DNA of 64,000 bases from Pseudomonas sp. Q11 (GCF_024494355.1 NZ_JAKNQY010000003.1:131666-195665); one strand, 5' to 3'. Positions 44,001-51,734 are shown, counted from the stretch's first letter. Notes: generated from the letters alone by a model not told the origin. Translations and numbers: made by a program.

Positions 44001-45023
44001 CGCACGGTTTATCAGATGGCAATCGCCGACAGCGCCGAGTGCAAGCGTGGCACGTTTGTGATGCCGACCCTGATCGAGCTGGAAAGCTTCGATGAGCTGC
44101 AGCGCGAGATCTTTGGTCCGGTGTTGCACGTGGTGCGCTACAAGCGCAAGGAACTGGATCAACTGATCAACCAGATCAATGCCTCCGGTTATGGCCTGAC
44201 CCTGGGCGTACACACCCGCATCGACGAGACCATCGCCAAGGTGATCGATAACGTCCATGCCGGTAACGTCTACGTGAACCGCAACATCGTGGGTGCCGTG
44301 GTCGGCGTACAACCGTTCGGTGGCGAAGGCCTGTCGGGCACTGGTCCCAAGGCCGGTGGTCCGCTGTACCTGTACCGCCTGCTGTCGACACGTCCTACCG
44401 ATGCGATCCAGCAATCGTTCGTCCGTGACGACGCCCTCAACGCGCCAGACCTGCGGTTGCGCGACGCCATGAGCAAACCGCTGACCGCCCTGCAAGCCTG
44501 GGCAGACAGCCAGAAGCTCGCCGAACTGAGCGCCCTGTGCGTACAGTTCGCGGCCCAGTCGCAAAGCGGTATCACCCGCCAACTGACCGGCCCGACCGGC
44601 GAACGCAACAGCTACGCCATCCTGCCCCGCGAGCACGTGCTGTGCCTGGCGGACGTAGAGGGCGACCTGCTGACGCAACTGGCGGCGGTGCTGGCGGTAG
44701 GCGGCTCGGCTGTGTGGCCGGAAACCGATACCAGCAAAGCTCTGTTCGCACGCTTGCCGAAAGAGATTCAGGCGCGCATCCAGCGGGTTTCCGACTGGGC
44801 CAAGGACGAAGTGGTATACGACGCGGTCCTGCATCATGGCGACTCGGATCAACTGCGCAGCGTTTGCCAGCAAGTGGCCAAGCGTGCCGGCGCCATCGTC
44901 GGGGTGCATGGTTTGTCCCAGGGCGAAACCAACATTGCGCTGGAACGTTTGGTGATCGAGCGCGCCTTGAGCGTCAACACCGCTGCGGCGGGTGGTAACG
45001 CCAGCCTGATGACCATCGGATAA
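41070..45023 (+). CDS. putA: Trifunctional PutA: transcriptional repressor, proline dehydrogenase, P5C dehydrogenase
   Basis: Oxidises proline to glutamate in two steps and represses put genes when proline is low. Domains in 1317 residues: N-terminal ribbon-helix-helix DNA-binding (TTLGVKLDDPTRERLKAAA, residues 1-48); FAD-dependent proline dehydrogenase (about 190-590, with RLVKGAYWDSEIKRAQ); NAD-dependent glutamate-semialdehyde dehydrogenase (about 640-1130) with FTGSTEVARLL, catalytic Cys in DSAGQRCSALRVL and ETGGQNAM; and a C-terminal lid-like domain. At low proline it binds the GTTGCA sites upstream; reduced PutA moves to the membrane (established for E. coli). ATG 41070; no clear Shine-Dalgarno. 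Confidence 0.97.
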   Translation: MATTTLGVKLDDPTRERLKAAATSIDRTPHWLIKQAIFNYLEKLEGGATLTELNGSTRADNDEAGDVQADHAHQCFLEFAESILPQSVLRASITAAYRRPEPEVVPMLIEQARLPVDMAEATNKLAASIAEKLRNQKSAGGRAGIVQGLLQEFSLSSQEGVALMCLAEALLRIPDKGTRDALIRDKISTGNWHPHLGNSPSLFVNAATWGLLLTGKLVATHNEAGLTSSLSRIIGKSGEPMIRKGVDMAMRLMGEQFVTGETIAEALANANKFETKGFRYSYDMLGEAALTEHDAQKYLASYEQAIHSIGKASHGRGIYEGPGISIKLSALHPRYSRAQYERVMEELYPRLLSLTLLAKQYDIGLNIDAEEADRLELSLDLLERLCFEPQLTGWNGIGFVIQAYQKRCPYVIDYVIDLARRSRHRLMIRLVKGAYWDSEIKRAQVEGLEGYPVYTRKVYTDVSYIACARKLLSVPEAIYPQFATHNAHTLSAIYHIAGQNYYPGQYEFQCLHGMGEPLYEQVVGKVSEGKLNRPCRVYAPVGTHETLLAYLVRRLLENGANTSFVNRIADQSISIQELVADPVASIEQMATQEGGFGLPHPRIPLPRDLYGSERANSSGIDLANEHRLASLSCALLATAHNDWKAEPMLGCAASEETPAAVLNPSDHRDVVGHVQEATVADVDNAIQCALNAAPIWQATPPAERAAILERAADLMEGEIQPLMGLLAREAGKTFANAIAEVREAVDFLRYYAVQARNDFTNDAHRPLGPVVCISPWNFPLAIFSGQVAAALAAGNPVLAKPAEQTPLVAAQAVRLMLEAGIPEGVLQLLPGRGETVGARLVGDDRVKGVMFTGSTEVARLLQRNIAGRLDNQGRPIPLIAETGGQNAMIVDSSALTEQVVIDVVSSAFDSAGQRCSALRVLCLQEDSADRVIEMLKGAMAESRLGNPERLSVDIGPVIDAEAKAGIEKHIQAMRDKGRTVYQMAIADSAECKRGTFVMPTLIELESFDELQREIFGPVLHVVRYKRKELDQLINQINASGYGLTLGVHTRIDETIAKVIDNVHAGNVYVNRNIVGAVVGVQPFGGEGLSGTGPKAGGPLYLYRLLSTRPTDAIQQSFVRDDALNAPDLRLRDAMSKPLTALQAWADSQKLAELSALCVQFAAQSQSGITRQLTGPTGERNSYAILPREHVLCLADVEGDLLTQLAAVLAVGGSAVWPETDTSKALFARLPKEIQARIQRVSDWAKDEVVYDAVLHHGDSDQLRSVCQQVAKRAGAIVGVHGLSQGETNIALERLVIERALSVNTAAAGGNASLMTIG

Positions 45024-45172
45024 CAGCAGCGGCAAGTCTTAAGCTGCAAGCTGCAAGCTGCAAGTGAAAGCCAGTGCTCTTACTTGCAGCTTGTAGCTTG
45101 TAGCTTGTAGCTTGTAGCTTGTAGCTTGCCGCTTGCCGCTTGCCGCTTGCCGCTTGCCGCTTGCCGCTTGTG
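45024..45172. repeat. Heptanucleotide hairpin element, locus 3 (expanded right arm)
   Basis: Left arm: GCGGCAAG, then three AAGCTGC heptads (45041-45061). Right arm from 45084: one TTGCAGC, five TTGTAGC and six TTGCCGC in uninterrupted 7-nt register to 45167. Left and right units are complementary. The right arm is much longer than the left, and units of the same kind are grouped in blocks, as expected from slippage expansion. It fills most of the putA to acyl-CoA dehydrogenase spacer (45024-45257). Confidence 0.9.
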
Positions 45173-45257
45173 CCGCTCTATCACCTCCATCAATCATCCT
45201 GTTCAGCCTCTATTGCCACGCCTAGACTCGGCCCATTCCAAAAAAAGGTAAGCCGCC

Positions 45258-47060
45258 ATGTCCGAGACGTTGCTCAGTTCCCGAAATCTGGCTTTCGAGC
45301 TGTATGAAGTCCTTGATGCCGAGGGCTTGACCCAGCGCGAGCGGTTCGCCGAGCACAATCGCGAGACCTTCGACGCGGCCATCGGCACCGCCCGCAGCAT
45401 CGCCGAAAAATATTTCGCGCCGCACAATCGCAAGAACGATGAAAACGAACCGCGCTACGAGGACGGTCAGGCGATCCTGATTCCGGAAGTAAAGCCGGCG
45501 GTGGATGCCTTCCTGGAAGCCGGTTTTCTCAACGCTGCACGCAGTTTCGACGCCGGCGGCATGCAATTGCCGACGCTGCTGTCCCAGGCCTGCTTCGCGC
45601 ATTTCCAGTCGGCCAACGCCGCTTCGACCTCTTACCCGTTCCTGACCATGGGCGCGGCGAACCTGATCGAAAGCTTCGGCAGCGAAGAGCAGAAACAACG
45701 CTTCCTGCAACCGATGATCGATGGCCGCTTCTTCGGCACCATGGCCCTGACCGAACCCCACGCAGGCTCTTCGCTGTCGGATATTCGTACCCGTGCAGAG
45801 CCGGCATCCGACGGCACTTATCGGCTCAAGGGCAACAAGATCTTCATCTCCGGCGGCGATCATCCGTTGTCGGAAAACATCGTACACATGGTCCTGGCGA
45901 AACTGCCGGACGCGCCACCCGGCGTTAAGGGCATCTCGCTGTTTATCGTGCCCAAGTTCCTGGTCAACGACGACGGCAGCCTCGGCCAGCGTAACGACGT
46001 GCTGCTGGCCGGGCTGTTCCACAAGATGGGCTGGCGCGGCACCACCTCCACGGCGCTGAATTTCGGCGACAACGGCGAATGCGTCGGTTACCTCGTAGGA
46101 AAAGCGCACCACGGCCTGAGCTACATGTTCCAGATGATGAACGAAGCGCGGATTGGCGTTGGCATGGGTGCGGTAATGCTGGGTTACGCCGGCTACCTGT
46201 ATTCCCTTGAGTACGCCCGTGAACGCCCGCAGGGCCGGGTGCCCGACAGCAAGGACCCCACCACCGCTCCCGTGGCAATCATCCAGCACGCCGATGTGCG
46301 CCGCATGCTGCTGACCCAGAAGGCCTACGTCGAAGGTTCGTTTGACCTGGGTCTGTACGCCGCACGCCTGTTCGACGACACCACCACTCTTGAAAGCGAA
46401 GCCGAGCGCAGACGCGCCCATGAGTTGCTGGATCTGCTGACCCCCATCGTCAAATCCTGGCCATCGGAGTTTTGCCTGAAAGCCAACGAGCTGGCGATCC
46501 AGATTCTGGGCGGCCACGGCTACACCCGCGAATACCCGGTCGAGCAGTATTACCGCGACAACCGCTTGAACCCCATTCACGAAGGCACCCACGGCATCCA
46601 GTCCCTGGACCTGCTGGGACGCAAACTGGCGCAAAACGGCGGTGCCGGGCTCAAGCAACTGATCCGCCTGGTGGCCGACACCAGCGAACGCGCCCAGGCG
46701 TACGAATCGTTGACGCCTTTGCGCCAACCACTGGAAGCCCTGGTGGCGCGCCTGCAAACGGTCACCCTCGGCCTGCTGACGGACCTGGCTCAAGGCAAGG
46801 TCAACAGCAGCCTCGCTAACTCGGCGCTCTATCTCGGGGTGTTTGGGCACATGGTGATTGGCTGGCGCTGGCTGGAACAGGCGATTCGGGCCGAGGAAGG
46901 CCTGGCCAAGGGGAACGCGGCGGACACCGACTTCTATAAAGGCAAGCTGCAAGCGGCGCGGTATTTCCTGACCTGGGAAGTGCCGGGTTGTCAGCATGAG
47001 CTGGCGCTGCTTGAGGCGCGGGATGATACCTGCCTTGGGATGCGGGATGAGTGGTTCTGA
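45258..47060 (+). CDS. Acyl-CoA dehydrogenase (DmdC/600-residue group)
   Basis: FAD-dependent dehydrogenase that introduces an alpha,beta double bond into an acyl-CoA. At 600 residues it is of the long bacterial group that includes DmdC methylmercaptopropionyl-CoA dehydrogenases. Visible: substrate-loop MALTEPHAGSSLSDIRTRA, FAD stretch IFISGGDHPLSENIVHM, and IQILGGHGYTREYPVEQYYRDNR with catalytic-domain residues, followed by IHEGTHGIQSLDLLGRKL and a C-terminal extension. Start ATG with AAGG upstream. Ortholog position matches PA5020. Substrate uncertain; likely a fatty or branched acyl-CoA. Confidence 0.9.
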   Translation: MSETLLSSRNLAFELYEVLDAEGLTQRERFAEHNRETFDAAIGTARSIAEKYFAPHNRKNDENEPRYEDGQAILIPEVKPAVDAFLEAGFLNAARSFDAGGMQLPTLLSQACFAHFQSANAASTSYPFLTMGAANLIESFGSEEQKQRFLQPMIDGRFFGTMALTEPHAGSSLSDIRTRAEPASDGTYRLKGNKIFISGGDHPLSENIVHMVLAKLPDAPPGVKGISLFIVPKFLVNDDGSLGQRNDVLLAGLFHKMGWRGTTSTALNFGDNGECVGYLVGKAHHGLSYMFQMMNEARIGVGMGAVMLGYAGYLYSLEYARERPQGRVPDSKDPTTAPVAIIQHADVRRMLLTQKAYVEGSFDLGLYAARLFDDTTTLESEAERRRAHELLDLLTPIVKSWPSEFCLKANELAIQILGGHGYTREYPVEQYYRDNRLNPIHEGTHGIQSLDLLGRKLAQNGGAGLKQLIRLVADTSERAQAYESLTPLRQPLEALVARLQTVTLGLLTDLAQGKVNSSLANSALYLGVFGHMVIGWRWLEQAIRAEEGLAKGNAADTDFYKGKLQAARYFLTWEVPGCQHELALLEARDDTCLGMRDEWF

Positions 47061-47089
47061 TCCGAGCCTTGCAGCGCGGCTCAAGCCCA

Positions 47090-47247
47090 ATCGCGAGCAG
47101 GCTCGCTCCCACAGGGATCCTCAGTGAACACAACATTTGCGTTCACAACATATCCACGGTGGGAGCGAGCCTGCTCGCGAAAGCGGTGCATCAGACAAAT
47201 CAATTGCGATTGACACGCCGTCTTCGCGAGCAAGCCCGCTCCCACAG
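47090..47247. repeat. Three REP sequences (one single, one REPIN)
   Basis: REP arms at about 47090-47115, 47158-47180 and 47222-47247 with alternating orientation. They occupy the convergent spacer between the acyl-CoA dehydrogenase gene and the ZapA-like gene, where no 6S RNA or other gene was seen. Confidence 0.88.
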
Positions 47248-47272
47248 TTGGGTCTGCGCTAGCCTTCAGCCT

Positions 47273-47575
47273 TCAAGCCTGTTGAATCGTCTTGGCAATG
47301 ACCTCGACCGTGGCGCTGACTTGCTCTTGGTAACGGTCGAGTTCCGCTTGATGTTGCTTCTGCATTTCCATCTGCTGCGAACACAGGTTCATGGCCGCCA
47401 GCACCAACAGGCGATCACCGATCAGCGTCGGGTATTTCCTTTTAGTGTCGGCCAGGGCGGCCTTGAGCATCGAAGCGGCGTCCAGCAGAGCTTGTTCCTG
47501 CCCGACTGGTGCCTTGATTGAATAGTCCTCTCCCAGAATGGAGACGACCGTCACCCCGTCGGCGCCGTGCTTCAT
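47273..47575 (-). CDS. zapA: ZapA-like cell-division protein
   Basis: A 100-residue protein with the ZapA fold pattern: N-terminal beta-strand region (VTVVSILGEDYSIKAP), an alanine-rich helix (EQALLDAASMLKAALADTKRKYP) with DRLLVLAAMNL, and a C-terminal coiled coil. ZapA binds FtsZ and bundles protofilaments. The sequence differs from the form I recall beside 6S RNA in pseudomonads, so this may be a second paralogue. ATG overlaps the upstream coiled-coil gene stop (ATGA). Here it is not beside ssrS or ygfA. Its product could modulate the division ring under particular conditions (inference). Confidence 0.75.
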   Translation of the reverse strand: MKHGADGVTVVSILGEDYSIKAPVGQEQALLDAASMLKAALADTKRKYPTLIGDRLLVLAAMNLCSQQMEMQKQHQAELDRYQEQVSATVEVIAKTIQQA

Positions 47576-47802
47576 GCGCTGACAGGCCCGGCGCTGGCGC
47601 GCTCGATCAGGGCCTGAATGCGCGCGGCGGTAGTGCCGTGCAGTTCTTCCTGCTCCATCAAGCTCAGTTGCAGGCTTTCATTATCATCCTTGGCCTTGGC
47701 CAGTTCCGCGTTCAGCGTCTCATTCAGGCCGGCGAGGTGACGATTCTGTTGCACCAGGTCGTTGACCAGTTGTTCCAGTTGGCTGAGGGATGTTTCCAAC
47801 AT
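47572..47802 (-). CDS. Short coiled-coil protein (TIGR02449/ZapB-like)
   Basis: A 76-residue, almost fully alpha-helical coiled-coil protein: heptads such as LSQLEQLVNDLVQQNRHLAGL and LNAELAKAKDDNESLQL run through most of its length. It precedes the ZapA-like gene with a 4-nt overlap, the arrangement seen for TIGR02449-type partners of ZapA. The likely role is a small structural partner at the division site (inference). The spacer 47803-48060 to the divergent chemoreceptor gene contains no further gene. Confidence 0.7.
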   Translation of the reverse strand: MLETSLSQLEQLVNDLVQQNRHLAGLNETLNAELAKAKDDNESLQLSLMEQEELHGTTAARIQALIERASAGPVSA

Positions 47803-48060
47803 ATTGATTTCCAGGCTTTTTCAAGGGGGCGCGTACGATAAAGAAAAGTCACCGTCAATGCCACGACTTGGGGCGGCGGTGCTTCGCTGGCGAGCTGTAA
47901 AGACTGTGAATGGCTGATCTGGTTCCCGCCCTTCGTCGCGCAGCAGGCGCTGCCCTGCGACAAAAGCACGCAGCACCTCAAGACTTTAGTCGTATGACCG
48001 ATAAGTCAGGGAACAACTGTCACCACCCCCGCACGGACGCGCCCCCTTCCGGTACTTTCC

Positions 48061-49686
48061 ATGTCCCTACGTAATATGAATATCGCGCCGCGGGCGTTCC
48101 TGGGGTTTGCCCTGATCGGCGCCCTGATGCTGGCCCTTGGGGTGTTCGCCCTGAGCCAGATGAGCAAAATCCGTGCATCCGGCGAAAGCATCGTCCAGAA
48201 CAGCGTGCCCAGCATCAAGGCCCTGGATGAATTCACCTCGCTGACCCTGCGCCTGCGCGTGCTGTCCTATCGCTTGCTGGTCAATCGCGAACCGGACATC
48301 CAGCAGAAAACCTTCAGCTTGTTCGAGCAACGCAACCAGCAGATCCAAGCCGCCCAGAGCATCTATGAAAAGCTTATAAGCTCTGCGCCAGAACGAGCCG
48401 CCTACGATCAATACGTTCAATTGCTCAACCAATACCGTCAGCTCGAAGAGCGGATGAAAACCCTTTCGCGCAACAATCAGCTCGATGAATTGCGAGCACT
48501 GCTCAACACTGAACTGCTGAGCAACTCCGACGCGATCAACGTGGCAATCAATCGCCTGGTGGAAATCAACAACCAGCAAGCCGAAGCCCTCGATCAGGGT
48601 GCGACCCAACAATATTCAACGGCCTTCAATTGGGTGGTCACGCTACTGGTCATCGCCACCGGCCTGACCCTGCTGTTCGCCTGGTTGCTGACCAACAGCA
48701 TTACCCGCCCGATCGGCAGTGCCCTGGACGCCGCCGAAGAAATCGCCAAGGGCAACCTGACCCGACCGATTACGGTGGATGGCAACGACGAAGCCGGTCG
48801 CCTGCTGCGGGCGATGTCGACCATGCAGGAAAAACTGCGCGACACCCTGCAACGGATCTCCGGCTCGGCTACACAGCTGGCCTCCGCCGCCGAAGAGCTC
48901 AACAGCGTCACTGACGAAAGCGCCCGTGGCCTGACCCAGCAGAACAATGAAATCGAACAGGCCGCCACCGCGGTCAACGAGATGACCAGCGCCGTCGAAG
49001 AAGTGGCGCGCAACGCGGTCAGCACCTCCGAAGCCTCCAAAGACGCCACTGCCTCTGCGGGTGACGGTCGCGACCTGGTGCAGGAAACTGTCAGCGCCAT
49101 CGAACGCATGAGCGTCGATGTACAGAGCACCGCCACGTTGATCGGCGACCTGGCCAATGAGTCCCGTGACATCGGCAAGGTGCTGGACGTCATCCGCGGC
49201 CTGGCTGACCAGACCAACCTGCTGGCCTTGAACGCCGCCATCGAAGCGGCCCGTGCCGGTGAGGCCGGTCGTGGTTTTGCGGTAGTGGCCGATGAGGTGC
49301 GTGCCCTGGCCCATCGCACCCAGCAGTCGACCAGCGAAATCGAACGCATGATCGGCAGCATCCAGAGCGGCACCGAACACGCCGTGGATTCGATGCGCAA
49401 CAGCACCGAACGTGCCGAGTCGACGCTGAACATCGCCCGCGGTGCCGGCCTGTCCCTGGACACCATCAACACCGCCATCGTCGAGATCAACGAGCGCAAC
49501 CTGGTGATCGCCAGCGCCGCTGAAGAACAGGCCCAGGTGGCCCGTGAAGTGGACCGAAACCTGGTGAACATCCGCGACCTGTCGGTGCAATCGGCCACTG
49601 GCGCCAACCAGACCAGCGCCGCCAGTGCCGAACTGTCGCGCCTGGCCGTGGACTTGAACAGCATGGTTGGGCGGTTCAGCCTTTAA
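48061..49686 (+). CDS. Methyl-accepting chemotaxis protein
   Basis: A 541-residue chemoreceptor: first membrane segment near residues 11-31, a periplasmic four-helix-bundle sensor of about 160 residues (ending near residue 190), second membrane segment [23 protein letters not shown] linker ([20 protein letters not shown]), and a cytoplasmic signalling domain whose hairpin tip is the conserved [20 protein letters not shown]. It binds CheA/CheW and is methylated by CheR. The ligand is unknown; the sensor is a helical bundle type without a dCACHE fold. Start ATG 48061; ATG 48076 is an alternative. No clear Shine-Dalgarno. Confidence 0.95.
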   Translation: MSLRNMNIAPRAFLGFALIGALMLALGVFALSQMSKIRASGESIVQNSVPSIKALDEFTSLTLRLRVLSYRLLVNREPDIQQKTFSLFEQRNQQIQAAQSIYEKLISSAPERAAYDQYVQLLNQYRQLEERMKTLSRNNQLDELRALLNTELLSNSDAINVAINRLVEINNQQAEALDQGATQQYSTAFNWVVTLLVIATGLTLLFAWLLTNSITRPIGSALDAAEEIAKGNLTRPITVDGNDEAGRLLRAMSTMQEKLRDTLQRISGSATQLASAAEELNSVTDESARGLTQQNNEIEQAATAVNEMTSAVEEVARNAVSTSEASKDATASAGDGRDLVQETVSAIERMSVDVQSTATLIGDLANESRDIGKVLDVIRGLADQTNLLALNAAIEAARAGEAGRGFAVVADEVRALAHRTQQSTSEIERMIGSIQSGTEHAVDSMRNSTERAESTLNIARGAGLSLDTINTAIVEINERNLVIASAAEEQAQVAREVDRNLVNIRDLSVQSATGANQTSAASAELSRLAVDLNSMVGRFSL

Positions 49687-49717
49687 CGAAAGGCCAGCCG
49701 TGTGCTAGGGGCTGCGC

Positions 49718-50060
49718 CTATCTGGGATCTACGACATCCAGCGCCCGGTTTACCAATAGCTGACCCAGCTCGATCAACTGTTGCAGCCCCTAGTGCAACG
49801 TGCCGTCGAGAATCCTCTAGGTCGAACGCCAGATCGCCAGCCATGGCATTGGCAGAGGCCAAGGTTTCGCTGAGATTGGCCAACAGGCTTTCAGCATCGA
49901 CGCCCTCCACGACGGTGAACAACTGGTCTGGAGGTGGCTTCTTGTCAGGCTGGACGGGTCTGGGGTTCAGATAGGAATCGATGACACGTTCGGCGTTGGC
50001 GTCGGCTGCGATGTCCAGGTGCAGCGGTGGAACGGGTGGGTCGGAGATGAGTTTGTCCAT
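49718..50060 (-). pseudogene. DUF6124 family gene with +1 frameshift in a G4 run
   Basis: The N-terminal part (MDKLISDPPVPPLHLDIAAD ... LFTVVEGVDAESLLANLSETLASANAMAGDLAFDLEDSRRHVAL) matches the DUF6124 small-protein family of pseudomonads. After HVAL the reading frame leaves the family: with one G removed from GGGG (49787-49790) it continues QQLIELGQLLVNRALD, the family C-terminus, and ends at 49718 as a 113-residue protein. Uncorrected, it runs to 49683 with an unrelated tail. A genuine frameshift or a base-call error are both possible. It starts at ATG 50060 after AGGAG. Family function unknown. Confidence 0.75.
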
Positions 50061-50067
50061 GGAATGC

Positions 50068-50152
50068 TCCTAACGTAAGCAAGAGCCGCCACGTTCGCTG
50101 CTAAACGAGTGGGTGGCAGCCGTGCGCAGGTTAGCAGACCGGTACGTTAGGA
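50068..50152 (-). promoter_or_regulatory. Structured leader of the DUF6124 gene with anti-Shine-Dalgarno stem
   Basis: On the minus strand TCCTAACGTA (50152-50143) is the exact reverse complement of TACGTTAGGA (50077-50068), and the latter contains the AGGA of the DUF6124 ribosome site. A nested CTGCTAAC / GTTTAGCAG pair lies inside. The transcript could therefore fold to hide its own ribosome-binding site. Confidence 0.5.
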
Positions 50153-50236
50153 CACCGGCGCACCCGAGGATGCCCTGCGCATAGCCGCCATAAGAATTCG
50201 AGCAATAAGAATGCCCGCATTGAAGGCAGTTGCCAT
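50147..50236 (-). CDS. Possible 29-residue leader peptide
   Basis: ATG at 50236 follows CACGTTAGGCGC, a copy of the DUF6124 leader motif. The peptide is MATAFNAGILIARILMAAMR then RASSGAPVS, with a hydrophobic middle. It stops inside the 3' end of the outer inverted repeat (50152-50143). It could be a leader peptide or the decayed start of an earlier DUF6124 copy. Low certainty. Confidence 0.25.
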   Translation of the reverse strand: MATAFNAGILIARILMAAMRRASSGAPVS

Positions 50237-50465
50237 GCGCCTAACGTGACTCCGAGCTGCTAAACCCGACCGCTAATTGGCAGCGGTGGGCAAAGACTAG
50301 GCACCGGAATCAGCAGGCGCAAGGGACTGGAATTTTCTAGGAAATGTCCTGCAAGTCAATGGGAAATAATCGCTCCGTCGATTCCTACGATAAGCCCGTT
50401 CAACCATTCCACACCCACCATGAGTACCCTGGCGTGGCCGCCGCGTCTGCGCCGTGAACTAGGCC

Positions 50466-50600
50466 CTGTGGCGAGGGGATTTATCCCCGCTGGGCTGCGT
50501 AGCAGCCCTAAAGCAACGAACTCAATCTTCCTGGCACACCGAGCAGCCTGGTTTGGGGGCCGCTGCGCAGCCCAGTGGGGATAAATCCCCTCACCACAAA
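50466..50600. repeat. REPIN of the GGGGATTTATCCCC class
   Basis: Left arm TGTGGCGAGGGGATTTATCC with GGGCTGCGTAGCAGCCC beside it, right arm with the inverse (GCTGCGCAGCCC, then GGGGATAAATCCCCTCACC). Third distinct palindrome class of this window. The rest of 50061-50715 outside this element and the DUF6124 leader holds no gene that I can defend. Confidence 0.85.
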
Positions 50601-50715
50601 GGGAGGTACTCGCCTAACTGGGATCACATTGCGGAACTGTATCTAGCAAAAAAATGTTCTTAAATCAGCAGTTTGTGATTTGCCCATGAAAGCTCGCTCC
50701 CTAGCAGCAATGAAG

Positions 50716-51159
50716 TTATTGGACCGCTTGCCCGGCTGATTCAGAAGGCATCGTTGTGACAGCCGGCTCTATAACTTTCGCGGAACGCCCTGTCTCGACA
50801 TCGCGAATTTCGTAATACCACCATTTCATCGAAGAGATACCATAAAGCCCATAGGTACGACCACCGACCAAATCCACGGTCATTTCAACTGGACGCGAGT
50901 ATTCGGTTCCAATAGCTTGCTTAACGGAAATTTTATGCCTTCCTGCGCCAAGTCGATACTCGGTTTGGCGGGCCAGCCAATATAACGATGTATCGTCATC
51001 GATCTTGGATATCGACAGACTTTTGTCGAACTGCCGAATCGTCGCGACCTCGTCCCAGGGTTTTCCTTCTGCGCTTTTATGCTCGTAATGAATGCAGCCG
51101 GTCAAGGAGAAACTAGTCAAACTCATTGCAATAAAGCGCAAAACAACATCATGTCTCAT
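50716..51159 (-). CDS. Putative lipoprotein downstream of cdiI
   Basis: A 147-residue protein with a signal peptide and lipobox (SLTGC; Cys about residue 22), so it should be lipidated in the envelope. The mature part is beta-rich with two aromatic clusters (YWLARQTEYRLG, MKWWYYEIRDVETG). ATG 51159 has GGAGG 8 nt upstream. It is on the same strand as cdiB-cdiA-cdiI and follows cdiI after 98 nt. In Burkholderia-type CDI loci a small lipoprotein (BcpO) accompanies the toxin genes; homology here is not claimed. Base composition is somewhat AT-richer than the backbone. Confidence 0.75.
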   Translation of the reverse strand: MRHDVVLRFIAMSLTSFSLTGCIHYEHKSAEGKPWDEVATIRQFDKSLSISKIDDDTSLYWLARQTEYRLGAGRHKISVKQAIGTEYSRPVEMTVDLVGGRTYGLYGISSMKWWYYEIRDVETGRSAKVIEPAVTTMPSESAGQAVQ

Positions 51160-51257
51160 CAATGGCCCTCCAAGGCACTTTATTTCGACTCAGAAAAAAG
51201 AAAAAAGGGGAAAATTTATTTAGCAGCTCAGCGATAAACGCCCCTTCCGACTTTTAA

Positions 51258-51725
51258 TTAAATCCGTCCCCTTTCCCCTGAAAGTAAAAAACACCCCTTC
51301 AGTTTTTGCACAACTTTACTCATCTCCGCAAGCGGAGGAGTATCGCCCGAGGAATATATACTACACAGCGACATATCTTCAGGATAATCAAAATCCGCAT
51401 ATATCTCTTGAAGCCTACGCAACTTGCTTTCATCGCTCTCAGTGGATTCTTCGATACAAAGCAAAAATGCAAGACGCCATTTATCTATACCGAAAGCAAC
51501 GTCCTCCCCTTGCAGTTGCCCCTCGATCAACGAGAGAAGTTCTTCATCAGACAAGTAGTCGCCGCCCGCGATTAAAACGACATCCTGACTGTCTTCACCA
51601 TCTTCAAGCTTATCGATAGCATATTTAAAAACATCATTTCTTTTCACCCATCCCTTCTTGAGCCCTAAATGGATGGTCGACCAGCACACCAATCCTAACT
51701 TCGACAGCATGTTGAATGGTGACAT
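51258..51725 (-). CDS. cdiI: CDI immunity protein, DUF2247-like
   Basis: A 155-residue cytosolic, acidic protein, translated from AGGAG 6 nt before ATG 51725, and placed 9 nt after the cdiA stop. Such an AT-rich small gene at the 3' end of cdiA is the standard place of the cognate immunity gene. WSTIHLGLKKGWVKRNDVFKYA and the acidic helices resemble DUF2247 (from memory). It should bind and block the CdiA C-terminal module. AT-rich composition against a GC-rich chromosome indicates acquisition together with the toxin tip. Confidence 0.78.
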   Translation of the reverse strand: MSPFNMLSKLGLVCWSTIHLGLKKGWVKRNDVFKYAIDKLEDGEDSQDVVLIAGGDYLSDEELLSLIEGQLQGEDVAFGIDKWRLAFLLCIEESTESDESKLRRLQEIYADFDYPEDMSLCSIYSSGDTPPLAEMSKVVQKLKGCFLLSGERGRI

Positions 51726-51734
51726 AAATTGCTC

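Noticed and set aside
42783..45035. Minus-strand ORF of 750 codons opposite putA
   Set aside because: Shadow of putA; no ribosome site and no recognisable domain.
45041..45167. Heptad arrays considered as a CRISPR array
   Set aside because: Units are 7 nt without spacers and no cas genes are near.
47060..47272. Possible 6S RNA downstream of the ZapA-like gene
   Set aside because: The spacer is occupied by REP arms; no long bubble-hairpin typical of 6S RNA could be traced.
49683..49790. Programmed frameshift in the DUF6124 gene
   Set aside because: A G4 run without a slippery heptamer or upstream SD-like stimulator is more simply a mutation or a base error.
50068..50152. Inverted GTTAGG/CCTAAC motifs considered as an integron attC site
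   Set aside because: Spacing of the inner and outer pairs is asymmetric, the outer site does not fit GTTRRRY, no integrase is present, and one arm doubles as a ribosome-binding site.
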